Positions 10,268 through 19,580 of a stretch of DNA of 64,000 nt are shown here, piece by piece. Location of the stretch: NCBI GenBank assembly GCA_030765045.1, contig CM060964.1, positions 170,900,719 through 170,964,718 of the forward strand, read 5' to 3'. The notes beneath the pieces were generated by a model. That model did not search any database and was not told the DNA's origin. It saw only the letters and a program-made list of their open reading frames with translations. Positions within the stretch are counted from its first letter, which is position 1. Every line of letters begins with the position of its first letter. Source of the DNA: Tenodera sinensis. Lineage: Eukaryota; Arthropoda; Insecta; Mantodea; Mantidae. A program made the position numbers and the translations under genes.

Positions 10268-10544
10268 GATGTTTTTTATATTGGCGGATTTGGAATTTTT
10301 GGATGTTCTACTTCTTGTGTTTTTAGCTTTTTAACAGTGTTACTAGATTACGTTTTTAGTAAAATAAGTTTTTACTGACTTTAATTTTTTATCTGCTTTA
10401 ACTCATTTTTAGTCCTTTTAACTTCCGTCTTTAGTTATTTTAACTTTCACGTTTTAACTTTTTAGTGGTGAGATTTTATTTTGGACTTGGGGCCCTAATG
10501 ACCTAGTTGTCAATGGGCCCTTAAACCCCATTACTCACTCACTG
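10268..10544 (+). other. LINE copy A 3' UTR with terminal hairpin and ACTC tail
   Basis: T-rich UTR with recurrent TTTTAAC/TTTTAG strings, as in the other copies, ending with GGGGCCCTAATGACCTAG, TTGTCAATGGGCCC, TTAAAC and a short ACTC repeat. The two GGGCCC arms can pair around an inner GAC...GTC stem. Confidence 0.8.
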
Positions 10545-10607
10545 TTTAAGAAACACAATCTTTTACAAAGAACTTTTTTTATGGAATAAGCCATTTCCAA
10601 GATAAAA

Positions 10608-10738
10608 TATGATTTGAAGCTTTCCTGGCGACAAACATATTCAAGATGCTCTCGGGCTTCGAGCCAGGTGTAGTGATGAAAAGACATCGACGTTTCGGGA
10701 GTGTACATCTCTCCCATCTTCAGGATGAATGACTAGCA
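10608..10738 (-). mobile_element. Penelope-like element terminal repeat with hammerhead-like motif (left copy)
   Basis: On the minus strand this reads CATTCATCCTGAAGATGG...CCCGAAACGTCGATGTC and continues CATCACTACACCTGGCTCG. It is the inverted counterpart of 12640-12760. CTGAAGA + stem + GAAAC is the kind of hammerhead-ribozyme-like core carried by the pseudo-LTRs of Penelope-like elements. It lies on the 3' side of the minus-strand GIY-YIG fragment at 12351-12671, as expected for a 3' terminal repeat, and has been separated from it by later insertions. Confidence 0.7.
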
Positions 10739-10739
10739 A

Positions 10740-11160
10740 TTTTTTTTTTTTTTTTTTTTTTTTTTGTGGTGGGGAAAAAGGCTACTTACGCCCTAACCGC
10801 ATGCATGCGAGTATAAGACTCCTACCCTGGCTTCGAACCCGGGCAGCCTACTCACTAAAAAACCCCACCGGAAGTCTTGAGGTCAAGGCCTCTATGCTGC
10901 AGTACCGCATAAAGCACCTGCGCATTCTGTGGTGGGAGATGGAAGCTGCCTGCCAGTGGCAGTAACAGCGAGTATTACTGATGTGCCGGAGGGCAAACAT
11001 GACATAAGCCCTGAGTGCCCCCTGGTAGTAACTAATGGTGATGTGTATGATAGTTGATGGTGTTCTTTTTGTGTTTCAGCCATTTGGCATCGTTAGGTGT
11101 AGATGGATGTGATGGATGAGTGAATGAGCATGTTTTGTTTTAAAACTCCACCCGAAGGTT
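10740..11160 (-). mobile_element. Poly(A)-tailed retroposon (minus strand), unidentified
   Basis: A T-run of about 26 bases at 10740-10765 is a poly(A) tail in minus orientation. Before it comes a body of about 390 bp that contains a Pol III box-B-like sequence, GGGTTCGAAGCC, around 10830-10845 in the same orientation. No reading frame matches a known protein. It could be a SINE or the 3' UTR of a poly(A) LINE. The right-hand boundary is a guess and no TSD was found. Confidence 0.45.
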
Positions 11161-11169
11161 TCGTTTCTT

Positions 11170-12192
11170 GTCCTTAGCGTATTTTTTTTTTTTTAATATT
11201 ATTATTTTTTTATTTAATTTATATTGCGTCCTATAATCTATGCTAGTAGTATTTTAAGAAATGCTTATATAACTAGGTGCAGTTATGGTGTTATTTATAA
11301 GATTTACAACTTGTAGAGATAGCTTCTACTGTGTCATTTAATCTTAGTTACTAGGGTGTGATTAAGCCGGAGGCTTCGTCATTAATCGTGTACCTGATCT
11401 TGCCTGGTCGTATAAGTGCACACATGGTGGGCTGTCTGCCTGGAGTGCAGGAGCGAGCCTGTGCCACTACCGGGGAGGCCCTCGTCTCCCGGGGTCCGCC
11501 TTGGCTAGGTAGCACAAGGACTTGTGAGGGCTTGAGTGTAAGTGTATGTTTTTATAGTGTTGTGTGTTTGTTGTGTGCTTCCCTTCATCCCCTAACCAGT
11601 AATTTCATGGTACTAAATTATTCAGGTATTCCTGTATGTTGAGTTCGGGTTCGCCTATACTTATAGTGCGATCGATCAATGATAGAGGGCGGAGGTATTT
11701 GTCGCGAGTCATATCATACTCCCCGAGCATTCGTATTTGCTCGTTGTGGTTCTTATTCTTTTTGGCGTATAGGTTGCATGCCAGGTGTTTAATAAACTGC
11801 TCGATTGTGAGCATTTTTAGCTCTTCATGTAACTGGTACGTCGGAGCCTCTGGCGGTAGTTTAGCAATAATTTGCAGTATTCTATTTTGCATCGTTTGGA
11901 GGCGTTTTATGTGCATTTTTGCCGCATATCCCCATACCGGGGCGGCGTAAGTTAAGATGGGTCGGATCAGCGTCTTATAGAGCGTAAGTCCCATGCGTAG
12001 CTTAAGGCTGCTGTTAAGATTTATGAGCGGGTACAGTCTGTTGAGTTGGCCATTGGCCTTTGCTCTGGCTGAGTTAATATGCTCTCTCCATGTGAGATAT
12101 TCGTCCATCTTAACCCCTAGGTACGTGACGGATGTCTCCCACTCGATAGGTTCCTGATTTAGGGTGAGGGGTGGGAGGGCTCGCCTCCTTTA
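11170..12192 (-). mobile_element. Jockey-like LINE, 5'-truncated, with poly(A) tail
   Basis: Minus-strand non-LTR element. The + strand T-run at 11171-11184 is its poly(A) tail, 11185-11604 is a 3' UTR of about 420 bp, and the coding part runs from 12190 down to 11605. Truncation near 12190 removes the endonuclease and most of the reverse transcriptase. A poly(A) tail and the TYLGVKMD..LTWREHI...RPILTYAAPVWG pattern are typical of the Jockey/BS-type LINEs of insects. Confidence 0.8.
11605..12190 (-). pseudogene. Jockey-type ORF2, C-terminal fragment
   Basis: Codes for the region after the RT palm: TYLGVKMDEYLTWREHI, then TLYKTLIRPILTYAAPVWGYA and KRLQTMQNRILQIIAK, the thumb/connection motifs of Jockey-clade reverse transcriptases. 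The frame is open upstream of its first ATG to the truncation at about 12190 and closes normally at 11605, so this fragment has no internal damage. Without EN and the catalytic palm it can have no activity. No RNase H follows, which separates it from the I-group-like LINE in this window. Confidence 0.85.
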
Positions 12193-12194
12193 AA

Positions 12195-12300
12195 ATTAGT
12201 ATATGCAGGTGATTCGAACCACCTTCACAGCAGACAGATTATTTCGGAGTGTTGCGCTCGTTCCAACTGAGCTACCTAGCAACATGTTACTAGCAAGAGT
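12195..12300 (-). mobile_element. tRNA-derived SINE-like sequence
   Basis: On the minus strand, box A TAGCTCAGTTGGAACGAGCG (12255-12274) and box B GGTTCGAATCACC (12208-12220) lie at tRNA-like spacing. The segment between them is too long and too poorly paired for a working tRNA. No TSD was resolved. It sits between the truncated 5' end of the Jockey-like LINE and the Penelope GIY-YIG fragment. Confidence 0.55.
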
Positions 12301-12350
12301 AAAGGGACCAGTACTGTCAGCCAGTACGTACCGAGTAGAAAACACCCAGT

Positions 12351-12671
12351 CTAGTGTGGAGGTGGTTCACCGCTCCGTTGGAATCTGTGTTTTCTGAGTC
12401 GGTCGATTTCCAATTTTAAGGCTGGTTTCCAAGATGGACTAAACTGCAATCCAGCGTCCCGGTTCAGTGTACTCTTCTCGGAGGAGATGGCCAGAGCCTC
12501 CTTAACCCTCCGTTCCCATAAACCGCTACATTTTGCCACAATGGTCGTTTCTTCGAAGTTAGCTCTGTGGTCTTTTTCAAAGCAGTGCTCCGCCAGCCCT
12601 GACTTTTCAGGCTGCATTAATCGTATGGACCGTTCGTGCTCATTCATCCTGAAGATGGGAGAGATGTACAC
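12351..12671 (-). pseudogene. Penelope-like element GIY-YIG endonuclease, C-terminal fragment
   Basis: Reads NEHERSIRLMQPEKSGLAEHCFEK and then ETTIVAKCSGLWERRVKEALAI with ..STLNRDAGLQFSPSWKP. This is the C-terminal half of the GIY-YIG domain of Penelope-like retroelements: the EH.R....EKS.LAEH helix, the R..KE.LEI helix and the NRD.G..LS..W end. The N-terminal GIY...YIG strands and the reverse transcriptase are absent. On its 5' side it runs straight into an inverted terminal repeat (12640-12760), an arrangement seen in 5'-truncated Penelope-like insertions. Confidence 0.8.
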
Positions 12672-12760
12672 TCCCGAAACGTCGATGTCTTTTCATCACT
12701 ACACCTGGCTCGAAGTCCGAGAGCATCTTGAATACATTTCCAAGATATTCATCATTAAGG
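12640..12760 (+). mobile_element. Penelope-like terminal repeat with hammerhead-like motif (right, inverted copy)
   Basis: Contains CTGAAGA at 12649-12655, a hairpin GGGAG (12657-12661)/CTCCC (12671-12675), GAAAC at 12676-12680, then GTCGATGTC. With a short third stem (ACG/TGT, one G-T pair, around TCGA) this resembles the small hammerhead ribozymes of Penelope-like elements. The base after CTGAAGA is T and does not pair with the C before GAAA, so the fold is imperfect and activity is doubtful. It is the inverted copy of 10608-10738. Confidence 0.65.
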
Positions 12761-13271
12761 GTTTGGGTTCAATTCTTTTCAAGTCCTGTCGATTTTCAGT
12801 TGAGTTATTTCTTGCAGTTGCTTGGAAAGAGCATGGAATTTTAAGACCAACTTACAGCATCTAGTTCTCAAACATTTGAATATCACTGATCCCTTTGTAT
12901 CTAAAATGAACTGTGTACTGTAGCTATTTCTGCAAAGGTTTATCTCTAAATGAGGTAGATAGAAATACAAGCTTTTGTAAACATAGTTTATATACCCATT
13001 AATAAACAATAGAGGGTAGAAAAAGTCATCTGAACATAGTACATCAGATTTTTAAAATTTGTTCACAGTTAATAAATACTTCTACGTCACTATAAATAAC
13101 AAAGAATTTTTGTCTTCCGGGTAGCAAGGCATATTTGTTTATGATCTCATGTTTAAGATTTAGTGGGGTTCTTGGCAGTTCTGTATAGTTAGTGCAGTAT
13201 AATATTATACACCATTGCCTTCTTCTTTGTGTGATTTCAAATGTGTTACACAAGGTGAAATAAATTTGCAG
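12761..13271. other. Non-coding sequence upstream of the Sec31 exon (probable intron)
   Basis: AT-rich, with no gene seen. It ends in the splice acceptor TTTGCAG at 13265-13271. Confidence 0.5.
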
Positions 13272-13536
13272 AGGGGTGCTGTCAATAGCATGGTGTCCAC
13301 AAGATCCAGATCTGCTGGTGAGTTGTGGCAAGGACAACCAGATATTATGCTGGAATCCCAACAGCACTGCTCCTGGAGGTGAAGTGGTGTGTGAAATTAC
13401 CACATCCAATCAATGGAACTTTGATGTTTCTTGGTGCCCCCGAAATCCAGCTCTGATTGCTGCATCCAGTTTTGATGGACATGTTAGCATCTATTCCTTG
13501 ACTGGTGGACAGCAGCAAATGCAGACTAGTAACAAG
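13272..13536 (+). CDS. Sec31: Sec31 (COPII outer coat), one internal exon of the WD40 domain
   Basis: A 265-bp exon coding for 88 full residues, from GVLSIAWCPQDPDLLVSCGK to QTSNK. It matches the N-terminal WD40 propeller of Sec31, the COPII outer-coat subunit that, with Sec13, builds the cage around ER-to-Golgi vesicles. Diagnostic pieces are AWCPQDPDLLVSCGKDNQIL, NQWNFDVSWCPRNP and AASSFDGHVSIYSL, two WD-type blades. The exon begins after TTTGCAG at 13271 with one base completing a codon (reading ..R-G-V-L), and ends AACAAG before a GTAGG donor at 13537. There are no stops and it looks functional. No other Sec31 exon is visible in the window, so the flanking introns are very long or the rest lies outside. 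The polypyrimidine tract before the acceptor is weak. Confidence 0.9.
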
Positions 13537-14837
13537 GTAGGAAAGTCATGTAAATCATTGCCTAAGTGTGGTAATAAGTTAATTCATCTACCGTTAGAAA
13601 TCTTATTTTCTAGTCTAGCCATCTATTCTAATTTTGTCCACATTAACATATCCTACATTGGAGGAATCTGTAATCAGTATATTACATATGTTTGTGCACA
13701 TAAGTATTTACACATTATATTTATAGGACTAAATTTATATCTTATTTTACTTGTGCTTCTTAATCGGTACATTTCATATTCAACTAATTTAAAAATTGTG
13801 TTTTAAAGCTGATAAATGATTGGAGAATTGTTGTAACAGTATTTTGACTCCAAACTGCAATGACTATAATTTTGTATCAGCTAATATATTTCATTTAGCT
13901 GATTACAAGACGTATTTTTAAAGTAAGTACTGATATCTTCCTTTCATACTGATAATTTTTTAAAAGGTAACAGAGGATTATTTTCCAAATACCTTATTAT
14001 CATTCATTACCTTACACCTTTCACAACTTGTACATTTAGGTATCGCCCTTATTTAGCTGCTTATGTAACGGGAAACCAGGTTCTGTATTCCTCTGTTAAA
14101 TAATGATGCGCTTCTTTCTTGACATCATTGTGGCTGAAACGTCTTCCACCAAGAAATTGCTTCAGATGAAAAGCAGATGAAAATCCCTTGGTTGCACTCT
14201 AGGGAGGGTGGCCAAATTTTCCCCAACCAAATGATGCCATCAGATCTTGAATTTAGGCTGTGTGTGGCCGGGCATTGTTACTCATTGTTTCCTCATAAAG
14301 CTCTCATAACTGGTAAGGAATGTTTACTAATACAGCATTTCTCATTTAAAAAACGAATCACTGATCTGACTTCACAGTTGGTGGGTCGTTCCATTGTTTT
14401 GAACATTTCGAAATGCTCAAGCAATACGAAAAAACAAAGTGACTGCCACTCATAGCTGCGTCTGGCTTCCTAATGAATGAAGGAAGAAATCATGCATGCT
14501 CAAAATCTTGACTGCAGCACTGCAGCGGTAAAATATTTAAATGGTACTTACTTTAAAAACACACTTGGTACTAATGGGGTGTGTGGAACACTGAAAACAT
14601 GTTTTGATTAGATTTGTTCTCTCGTGACCTACTTTAAGCATGTTTAACTGCTATTTGCATTTATTAGAAGCATAGTAATATGCAAGTGCAATATTTCATA
14701 TAAGCAGAGACTGAGTGGTAAAAGTTGTCAAAAAATTACATTTTTAGTTTTTTGCCTAAGTCTTATAAATTGGGATTTCCCCTGTCATTTGGTGTGTGCG
14801 GGCAGGTGGGTGTGCATGTGTGTGCATTTGCATATGT
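13537..14837. other. Probable Sec31 intron; nothing recognised
   Basis: About 1.3 kb of AT-rich sequence after the splice donor. The frame of the exon stays open by chance to 13806. No conserved coding block, RNA gene or clear repeat was found. Confidence 0.45.
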
Positions 14838-15815
14838 GCCTTTTAGACAATGTACATCATACTGGTGTCCATCTTGCTACTGGGACGTTCCACACTAGTT
14901 GTGTTGAGTGTCTGTACGCTGATTGTAGTGAACTTCCACTGTCTGTTCGATGCTCATTTTTACTGTGTTCTTATGTTGCAAGATTGGCAGCTGACCCAGT
15001 CACCCTTCTTTTAAACCTGTATTGTGGCTGGATCTCTCTCACTGTTATATTTGGAATAACACTATATCCCGCCCAAGTACTCGCAAATTGCTCACCGCAC
15101 ATGACCTCTGAATGCCTGCTGAAGAGCGGTTTTCTTTTGGCTGTTACCTTTCATGGCAACTCCAGTGTGCTCAGTTCAACCTCAAGTTTTCAGACTATGC
15201 TAAGATAGCTAACTCTTAGTCTGTGTTTGGTTGACTATTCACCAGACTTATGGGCAGTTACTGAAACTTAATTCCAGTATTACTGATGGTTCTCTGGTGG
15301 GTAGTGCACCCCAGTTCAGTTTTTACAGCCGAGCTATTTGCCATATTTTATTTCTTATCGTTTATCTCTAGCTTATTCCCAGAAGTTTTATCATATGGTC
15401 AGACTCTTTGAGCATTATTCAGGCCCCACAACAGTTTGGCACCTCAGCATTGACTGTTAAAATTCAGACACTTGTCTCTTAGTTATTCTCTATAAATACC
15501 AGTTAGCTTTCGTATGGACCCTAGGCCATTTAGGTATTACCAGCAATGAGGAGGCAAGTGCGACTGCTAAATCTGCATACCGTTTTCTGGAACTTTTCAC
15601 ACAATTCTGTGCTTTATACAGATGTTCAGTGCTACTTCCATCATCTCTGTTTGGCCTGGCAGCAAGCTTGGGAAGCTGGTACTCAATTGTGGACAATTAG
15701 GGACACCTTACAACCCTGGATAACCTCCTGCAGGGACTCCCGGTGGTTAGAGGTTATTTTAACTCAATTAAGAGTGGATCACACATGAGCCACATATGGA
15801 CATCTTTTATGTGGT
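14838..15815 (+). pseudogene. LINE copy D, older copy, 5' part (RT thumb to RNase H)
   Basis: Decayed ORF2 segment of the same LINE family. It starts at CCTTTTAGACAATGT, corresponding to LLDTVHH, and runs through GVHLATGTFHT..VECLYADCSELPLSVR, a broken RNase H region and HAWQQAWE-type C-terminal sequence, with many frameshifts and deletions. At about 15815 it is interrupted by copy C within the codons for the HGHLL.GDPAP segment and resumes at 18747. It is clearly older than copies A-C by its damage. Confidence 0.82.
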
Positions 15816-15821
15816 ATGTAC

Positions 15822-18426
15822 GGCCAGTGTTGCCGGACCATAATTCCCCGTCTTGCCGCACAGGGCTCCACTTACACCAGTGAGCAGGATGTTGCCGACG
15901 CCCTTGCCGACTCTTTCGCTGCCGATAGCCAAACGCGAAGTTACAATACCGCCTTTTTACCCATCAAGGAATCTGCGGAGTGGATAGTCCTCAATTTTAA
16001 CACTGACTGTAGTGAACCATACAACGCTCTTTTTACGGAAGCGGAACTGGCCCATGCTCTATCGCAAAGGACTCTTCTCCGGGCCCTGATGAGATCCACA
16101 GACAAATGCTGCTTCATCTCCCACCTGAGGCTATGTCCTTCTTGTTGGGCATGTACAACCGTATCTGGATTCAGCAGGTTTTCCCATCTTCCTGGCACAA
16201 GGGTATTGTCATCCCTGTCCCTCGGCCTGGGAAAGACCGGATACTTCCCTCTAGCTACCGCCCTATCTGCTTAACGAGTGTCGTTTGTAAGACCTTGGAG
16301 CGAATGATTAACACTCGTTTAGTGTGGCGGCTGGAGACGAATAACCTGCTGAGCAATGTTCAGTGCAGTTTTCGTCGCCATCGCTCCAGTGTCGACAACC
16401 TCACACGTATGGAGGATTATATTCAGAATGCCTTTCTCATGAAGCAGCACGTCATGGGGGTCTTCTTCGACCTACAGAAGGCCTACGACACTACATGGCG
16501 CTATGGTATCCTCCGTAATTTGCATGACAACGGTTTACGCGGTCATCTAGCGACCTTCGTTTTTAACTTTTTAAAACTTCGCAGTTTTCGTGTACGCATT
16601 GGCCATACCCTCTCACAAGAAAAGGTCCAGGAGAATGGTGTACCCCAGGGGTCGATTCTCAGCATAACGCTTTTCGCCGTGGCCATTAACGGGATTGTCA
16701 GAGTTGTTCGTAACGGAATTCCAATGTCACTGTATGTTGACGACTTCGCGATATATTACCGCTCTTATAATCTTGAGCACCTCGAGCGTCAACTGCAGCT
16801 GACCATAACCTCCATCGCTGACTGGGCCCTTCGCAGCGGGTTTCAGTTCTCCGCTACGAAAACGCAATGTATCCACTTCCATCGACTCCGTGGTGTACAC
16901 CCTCCACCTGATCTTTATTTGCATGGTACATGTCTGCCGTTTGTTCCGCACGTTAAGTTTTTGGGCCTTCACCTCGACAGCAAGCTAACTTGGGAGTTCC
17001 ATACTCGTCAGCTTCGGGCTTCCTGCGATCGTTCACTTCGGGTACTCAGGGTTTTATCTGGGGCCTCTTGGGGTGGCGATCGCACTGTTATGTTGAGGCT
17101 TTATCGCTCGCTGGTGCGGTCCAAACTGGACTACGGCAGTTTTATCTATGGCGTGGCGTCCGCCCCTAAACTCCGCCTTTTAGACACTGTCCACCATTTT
17201 GGTATCCGTCTAGCTACTGGAGCCTTCCGTACTAGTCATGTTGAGTGTCTGTATGTTGATTCCGGGGAACCTCCACTGTCTATTCGGCGCTCGATTTTAT
17301 TAAGTTCCTACATGGCCAGGTTGGCAGCTCACCCTGGTCACCCTTCCTTTAACTGTGTATTGCGCCCTGAACTCACCCACCGTTATCTTCTGAATACTAC
17401 TATATCCCGTCCAAGCGGCATTCGATTTTGCGAACTACTCGCCACTCATGAGCTCCGAATGCCTGCTGTAGAGTGTTTTTCCTTTTCCCGCTTTCCCCCT
17501 TGGCAACTCCATCGAGCCCGGTTTGATCTTGCGCTTTCGGGCTGTGCTAAGGTGGCCACCCTCCAGTCGGTGTTTCGTCAACTTTTCACCGAACTACTGG
17601 GACGTTACCAGACTTACACTCCGGTATTTACCGATGGTTCCCGGTTGGGTGATGCTACGGGATGCAGTTTCATCTATAACGGTGAGACACATCAATACCG
17701 CCTCCCGGACTACAGATCTGTTTATACTGCCGAGCTACGTGCTAAATTTTACTGCTTACTTTTTATTTCCAACTTAGTCCCTGGAGGTTTTATAATATGC
17801 TCTGACTCTCTGGGTGCAGTGGAGACCCTGCAGCAGTTCCTCAGCACATCCACACTCGTTTTTAAAATTCAGACACTCATATCTCAATTGCTGTCACGTG
17901 GATACCAGTTTGTGTTTACATGGATCCTGGCCATACGGGCATTCCGGGTAATGAAGCTGCAGATGCGGCAGCTAAATCTGCATGCCGTCTGCCGCAGTCT
18001 TCTACCGACACTATACCTTATAAGGATGCTCAGCGGTACTTCCGTCGCCAGCTTCTATCGGTTTGGCAGCAGTCTTGGGAAGCGTTGGCTGGCACACAGC
18101 TGCGGATAATTAAAGACAGCGTGCAACCCTGGCTGACCTCCTACAGGGATTCCAGGTGGGCTGAAGTTATTCTTACCCGCCTGAGGATAGGTCACACACG
18201 AGCCACTCATGGCCATCTTCTGCGTGGTGACCCGGCACCTGTCTGTCCGACATGCGATGTTCGCCTCACCGTCGCACACGTGCTCTTGGATTGTCCAAGA
18301 CACACTCGTGCGCGCCAGTCAATTGGTCTGGGATCTACAGTAGCCTCAGTTTTGGGTGACAACCCGGTGTCTGTGGCCAAGACTCTGCGGTTCGTTTCTC
18401 AGATTGGTTTTGCTACGCAAGTGTAA
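15822..18426 (+). pseudogene. LINE copy C ORF2 (RT + RNase H), two frameshifts
   Basis: Opens as MYGQCCRTIIPRLAAQ, shifts frame near 16060-16090, then reads for more than 600 residues without a stop. RT blocks: RPGKDRILPSSYRPICLTS, FFDLQKAYDTTWR, GVPQGSILSITLFAVAING and the catalytic SLYVDDFAIYY, all intact. RNase H follows with its acidic residues in place (FTDGS, TAEL, CSDSL). A one-base loss near 17925 moves the frame from FVFTW to GHTGIPGNEAADAAAK, which carries the fourth RNase H acid. The C-terminal CPTCDVRLTVAHVLLDC zinc motif and stop at 18424-18426 are present. The endonuclease is missing through 5' truncation. Confidence 0.9.
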
Positions 18427-18746
18427 GATATTTTTAATTCTTTTCTGAGGTTTTAACCCTGTTTTTAACTCTTGATACATTTTACCTTTTAATGTTTTAA
18501 CAATTTTGTATTTTAATTTTTTAGCTTTCAACTTTTGCCTCTTTTGAGTACGTTGCTCTTTAGGGTTTTATTTTATTGTGCTAATTTGTAGGCTGATGTT
18601 TTTAGCTGTTCACGGTTTTTAGTTGTCATTTTAAGGCTCTACTTTTAGCCAGAAAAGTTTGTGAGTGTTTTTAGATTTTAAATTTTGACCTAGGGCCCAA
18701 ATGACCTAGCTGTCAACGGGCCCTTAAACCCCACTCACTCACTCAA
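18427..18746 (+). other. LINE copy C 3' UTR and terminal hairpin
   Basis: T-rich UTR rich in TTTTAAC and TTTTTAG strings, ending in AGGGCCCAAATGACCTAG, CTGTCAACGGGCCC, TTAAAC and three ACTC repeats. It matches copies A, B and E. Confidence 0.8.
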
Positions 18747-19251
18747 TTTTATGTGGTGACTCAGCCCTTGTCTGTCCTACGTGCACGTTAGGACACTCCA
18801 TGTCACATGTCATTCTTGATTGTCTGTGATACACTTGTGAGCGGTAGTCCATTTGCCTGGGTTTTACACTTCAATTACAGGCATTGACCCAGCAGCTGAT
18901 GCCAAAGCACCACAGTTTGTTGCTCATATTGTGTTCAATAAATAAATCTGTTCTTTCTTTTTGTTTTAGAAGCATTTAAGACTTTCAAGATTTGTCTTAT
19001 ATTATTTTAACCTTCTCTCATTCACCTTTTAGTGTTTTAACCATTTATTATTTTAACTTTGTCTTCTAACTTTTCATATTTTAACCTAATAACTCTGTGG
19101 GTGTTTTAGATTTTAAGGTTTGACTTCAGGTCCAAATGACCTAGTTGTCGTTGGGCCCTTAAACTCCTCACTGATACTCACTCACTCACTCACTTACTCA
19201 CTCACTCACTCACTCACTGACTCACTCACTCACTCACTCACTCACTCACTT
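18747..19251 (+). mobile_element. LINE copy D, 3' remainder
   Basis: Continuation of copy D after the copy C insertion: the decayed C-terminal zinc-motif region (CPTCTLGHSMSHVILDCL-like), a T-rich 3' UTR, the terminal hairpin in a mutated form (GGTCC...GGGCCC) and an expanded tail of about 16 ACTC/ACTG units at about 19175-19250. Confidence 0.8.
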
Positions 19252-19362
19252 GTAAAAAGTTATTTGCTGATAAATGTTAGTAAAAGTATACTAAGAGAGA
19301 AAATGTATGTATCTTCTTTAATAAACCACATAATTCTATAAAAGTAGATCATTGAACTAAGA

Positions 19363-19568
19363 GTCAGTCTGGGTGGTTAAATTGATGAGGTGCCAGCTTG
19401 CTGATCCCAAAGTTGCTGGTTCAAATCCAACCCAGACTGATGGCTTTCAAGTGTGCTTAAAAACTACTATCAGTAGATTTATTGGCATGTAGGACGAAAT
19501 TCTGGCACACCAGTGGTGCTGATACAAGTGATCCAGGCAATTAGCAGTATTGTTAACAAATTGTTTTT
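19363..19568 (+). mobile_element. tRNA-derived SINE (about 206 bp) with TSD
   Basis: Same family as the SINE at 24253: a tRNA-like head with box B GCTGGTTCAAATCC, then the shared body (TTTCAAGTGTGCTTAAAAAC, AGTAGATTTA.TGGCATGTA, TTCTGGCACACCAG). It is flanked by a 12-bp TSD, ATTGAACTAAGA, at 19351-19362 and 19569-19580. It is more diverged than the 24253 copy, especially in box A. Confidence 0.88.
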
Positions 19569-19580
19569 ATTGAACTAAGA

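Larger units (their letters stand above)
5410..10544 (+). mobile_element. LINE copy A (RNase H-bearing, I-group-like), 5'-truncated and internally deleted
   Basis: Non-LTR retrotransposon insertion flanked by a 10-bp TSD, TTTAAGAAAC, at 5400-5409 and 10545-10554. Compared with full-length copy B it starts about 190 bp inside the 5' end and lacks about 0.8 kb of 5' UTR/early ORF1: the GGTAGGTCCGGGTT block at 5433 is joined almost directly to the ORF1 codons for FYIKREVDR. ORF1 and ORF2 follow, then a T-rich 3' UTR and the family's terminal hairpin with an ACTC-type tail. Both genes are broken, and ORF2 also carries a 51-bp insertion of the family's own 3' tail at 8578-8628. Confidence 0.93.
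15816..18746 (+). mobile_element. LINE copy C, 5'-truncated, inserted into copy D
   Basis: About 2.93 kb starting inside ORF2 before the RT domain and ending with the family's terminal hairpin and ACTC tail. The flanking duplication TTTTATGTGGT (15805-15815 and 18747-18757) comes from copy D sequence, so C inserted into D. Damage is moderate: a few frameshifts, with most of the protein legible. Confidence 0.92.

Noticed and set aside
14125..14180. Another Penelope-type terminal motif (GGCTGAAACGTCTTCC)
   Set aside because: Only GAAACGTC is shared; no CTGAAGA, hairpin or adjacent GIY-YIG coding sequence.
19175..19250. Independent ACTC microsatellite
   Set aside because: It directly follows the LINE copy D terminal hairpin and is an expanded LINE tail.
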